From NCBI GenBank assembly GCA_004298075.1, contig SCRK01000161.1, forward strand, positions 1 through 7,345: 7,345 nucleotides of DNA. Direction: 5' to 3'. The position numbers were made by a program, and so were the translations under genes. Within the stretch, counting starts at the first letter, position 1; each line of letters starts with the position of its first letter. Below the pieces are notes generated by a model. The model saw only the letters and a list, made by a program, of their open reading frames with translations, was not told the origin of the DNA and ran no database searches. Below are positions 5,968 through 7,345 of the stretch, in pieces. Source of the stretch: a bacterium. Lineage in GTDB: Bacteria; Omnitrophota; Gorgyraeia; Gygaellales; Profunditerraquicolaceae.

Positions 5968-6324
5968 TTATTTGATCAGCCACTCTTTGATCACTTCCCC
6001 TTTTTTTAAATGGCGCTCGATGATCTCTTTGGCCTTTTCTTTGGTGACTAACCCGTATTTCAGGGGGATCCTGCCCTCCTCAACCACTTCAACGGTCGGC
6101 TCTAAATTACACCTGCCGGCGCAGCCCTTCTGGCTAAGATACACATCGCTTAATCCTGATTTGACCGCGTCTTGAAAAACTTCCATAACCTCCTTTGACC
6201 CGGCTGCTATCTCGCAGGTAGCCATGCCCACATATACGCGTTTTGAAGAGAGATAGCCTTTGGCGATGATCCTATTGATCGCCTCCGCCCTTTTCTTCCT
6301 GATGATCTCCAGTGGCTTCAACAA
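5968..6324 (-). CDS. Thioredoxin-like (2Fe-2S) ferredoxin domain protein
   Basis: This 118-residue protein resembles the small NuoE-C-terminal-like ferredoxins often found beside HydB in [FeFe] hydrogenase clusters. It may relay electrons or assist the HydABC complex; its exact role is not established. Visible are a basic N-terminal helix (1-22), the strand and first ligand region RVYVGMATCEIAAGS (29-43, C37), the second ligand loop QKGCAGRCNLEP (65-76, C68 and C72) and a C-terminal helix TKEKAKEIIERHLKKG (94-109). There are only three cysteines, whereas NuoE-type [2Fe-2S] sites use four, so the cluster would need another ligand or may be incomplete. The reading frame starts with TTG at 6324, directly after the kinase stop codon (TAATTG), with AGGGGGAG upstream; a second TTG follows immediately at 6321. 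Both neighbours are very close, so it is part of the same operon. Confidence 0.85.
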   Translation of the reverse strand: MLKPLEIIRKKRAEAINRIIAKGYLSSKRVYVGMATCEIAAGSKEVMEVFQDAVKSGLSDVYLSQKGCAGRCNLEPTVEVVEEGRIPLKYGLVTKEKAKEIIERHLKKGEVIKEWLIK

Positions 6325-7345
6325 TTAACTCCCCCTTTTTAGCTTTAGTTTAAATACGTTCCCTTTTTCTTTTGCTTCCATCCAGAGCTCCCAGCCGTGC
6401 CGGCGGGCTATCTCCCGGGTAATGAATAATCCTAAGCCCGTACCCTGGGTCTTTTTACCGGTGCCGGGATCAAGGCGGGAAAACTTCTTGAACAGTTTAT
6501 CTTTTTCGCTATCCGTCAAAGGCCTGCCGTCATTATAGACCTCAATTTCTATATGATCATCGGTTGCGCGTGAACTCAAAACGATCCTGCCGGAAGCTGT
6601 TCCATATTTCACCGCGTTGCCGACCAGATTATTAGCTACCACCTGAAATAAATTGAGGTCCGCTTCTATTTTTAACCCGGGCTCGATATTATTCGATATA
6701 ACCATGTGTTTCTCGGTTGCCTGTTTGAGGAACGCGTCAACTGCCGGCTCGAAGATATCTTCATTTATAAGTAAACCGGTTTTATTCAGTTGGATATCCC
6801 CTTTTTCTATCCGGCTTAAGTTTAAGAAATTCTTTACCGTAGCGTCCAGATAATCCAGGTTGCGCGCCACTGAATCCATGGCCTTGGTTTGTTTAAAATT
6901 GATCATCCCGAGAAAACCGTCGCGGACCGAATAGACGTTCAGGATGGCTGAAGAAAGTATCCCTTTTAATTCATGCGCCACAAAACTTATCAGGTCCAGG
7001 TAACTTTCCTGGCGTTCTTTAAGCCTGGAGGCCATTACATTAAAGGACTCAGCCAGGCGGTTTAGCTCTTGAATGTCGGTCTCCGACTTTATCCGATGAT
7101 CCAATTGTCCGCTGGATATCTTTTCGGTTGCCTCAAGCACATGGGTTACCGGACGCGATATGGAGTAAGCCAGGATGTATGAAGAAACAGCCGCCAAGAC
7201 CGCCATCAGAGTGACGATCGCCAGGAACCCCAGGAATATCTTTTTCTCTAAATCTTTAAAAGGCTTTTCTAAAACACCCACATAAAGGATCCCGATAACC
7301 GTACCTTTAATATTCTTGATCGGTTCATAAGCAGTCAAATACCAA
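6325..7345 (-). CDS. Membrane sensor histidine kinase, Cache-HAMP-HisKA-HATPase (5' end outside window)
   Basis: The reading frame is open to the right edge, so the N-terminus is missing; 339 residues are visible (numbered from the first full codon, Trp). They begin with WYLTAYEPIKN and GTVIGILYVGVLEKPF (about 15-29), the typical end of an extracytoplasmic Cache sensor domain. Next come a transmembrane helix (about 36-62), a HAMP linker (about 62-112), the dimerisation and phospho-acceptor helix with H124 in SFVAHELKG, and a HATPase_c domain with N-box N243 (NNLVGNAVKYG), G1 box D272-G273 (YNDGRPL) and G2 box GTGLGL (301-306). All catalytic boxes are present, so it should be an active kinase. 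The H-box reads HELKG where many kinases have HELRTP. The ligand is unknown; Cache domains commonly bind small organic molecules. It heads the hydrogenase gene block, and the single-domain response regulator downstream of hydC is the likely partner by context. Confidence 0.93.
   Translation of the reverse strand, partial: WYLTAYEPIKNIKGTVIGILYVGVLEKPFKDLEKKIFLGFLAIVTLMAVLAAVSSYILAYSISRPVTHVLEATEKISSGQLDHRIKSETDIQELNRLAESFNVMASRLKERQESYLDLISFVAHELKGILSSAILNVYSVRDGFLGMINFKQTKAMDSVARNLDYLDATVKNFLNLSRIEKGDIQLNKTGLLINEDIFEPAVDAFLKQATEKHMVISNNIEPGLKIEADLNLFQVVANNLVGNAVKYGTASGRIVLSSRATDDHIEIEVYNDGRPLTDSEKDKLFKKFSRLDPGTGKKTQGTGLGLFITREIARRHGWELWMEAKEKGNVFKLKLKRGS
6329..6336 (-). promoter_or_regulatory. 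Ribosome binding site supporting the TTG start of the ferredoxin-like gene
   Basis: AGGGGGAG on the minus strand lies four bases before the TTG at 6324 and seven bases before a second TTG at 6321. No ATG is available before the conserved region, so a TTG start is likely. Which of the two tandem TTG codons is used cannot be decided; the protein differs by one residue. The site overlaps the last codons of the kinase gene, so the two genes are probably translationally coupled. Confidence 0.6.

Noticed and set aside
1..7345. CRISPR arrays, insertion sequences, tRNA or rRNA genes
   Set aside because: No regularly spaced repeats, transposase motifs, terminal inverted repeats or tRNA-like cloverleaf were seen; the window is almost fully coding on one strand.

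Overview
This window is one tightly packed minus-strand gene cluster for an electron-bifurcating (NADH/ferredoxin) [FeFe] hydrogenase. Transcription runs from high to low coordinates. In transcription order it holds: a membrane histidine kinase with a Cache-like sensor (its 5' end lies beyond the right edge); a small thioredoxin-like ferredoxin; hydB (NuoF-like flavoprotein); hydA (catalytic H-cluster subunit); hydC (NuoE-like); a single-domain response regulator; a TM1266-family putative hydrogenase regulator; and hydG, the radical-SAM maturase that makes the CO and cyanide ligands of the H-cluster (its 3' end lies beyond the left edge). No plus-strand gene is supported.

The host is most likely a strictly anaerobic, fermentative or syntrophic bacterium that evolves H2 from NADH plus reduced ferredoxin. 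Strong Shine-Dalgarno sites, a textbook sigma-70 promoter and middling base composition show it is bacterial. The sequence does not fix the phylum. An uncultured lineage such as Omnitrophota or Elusimicrobiota is a guess only.

Layout. Positions 7345-1855 form the enzyme block: kinase, ferredoxin, hydB, hydA and hydC, with gaps of 0-25 bases. A strong extended -10 promoter sits in the 61-base gap after hydC and should start a second transcript at the response regulator. The 132-base gap between the response regulator and the TM1266-family gene is the largest non-coding stretch. It contains a 14-bp hairpin with a U-tract that ends just before the next ribosome binding site, plus a mutually exclusive set of pairings. 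This looks like a transcription attenuator or RNA switch controlling the regulator and hydG. The TM1266-family gene and hydG overlap by four bases (ATGA).

How the genes work together: HydB takes electrons from NADH on FMN, HydC and the extra Fe-S clusters form the branch for bifurcation or confurcation with ferredoxin, and HydA makes H2. HydG builds the diatomic ligands of the active site. The kinase, response regulator, TM1266-family protein and leader RNA suggest layered control of both the enzyme and its maturation. Two points deserve attention: the candidate attenuator, and a HydA whose first H-cluster motif has Ser (S299) at the position that ligates the [4Fe-4S] part of the H-cluster in well-studied enzymes.
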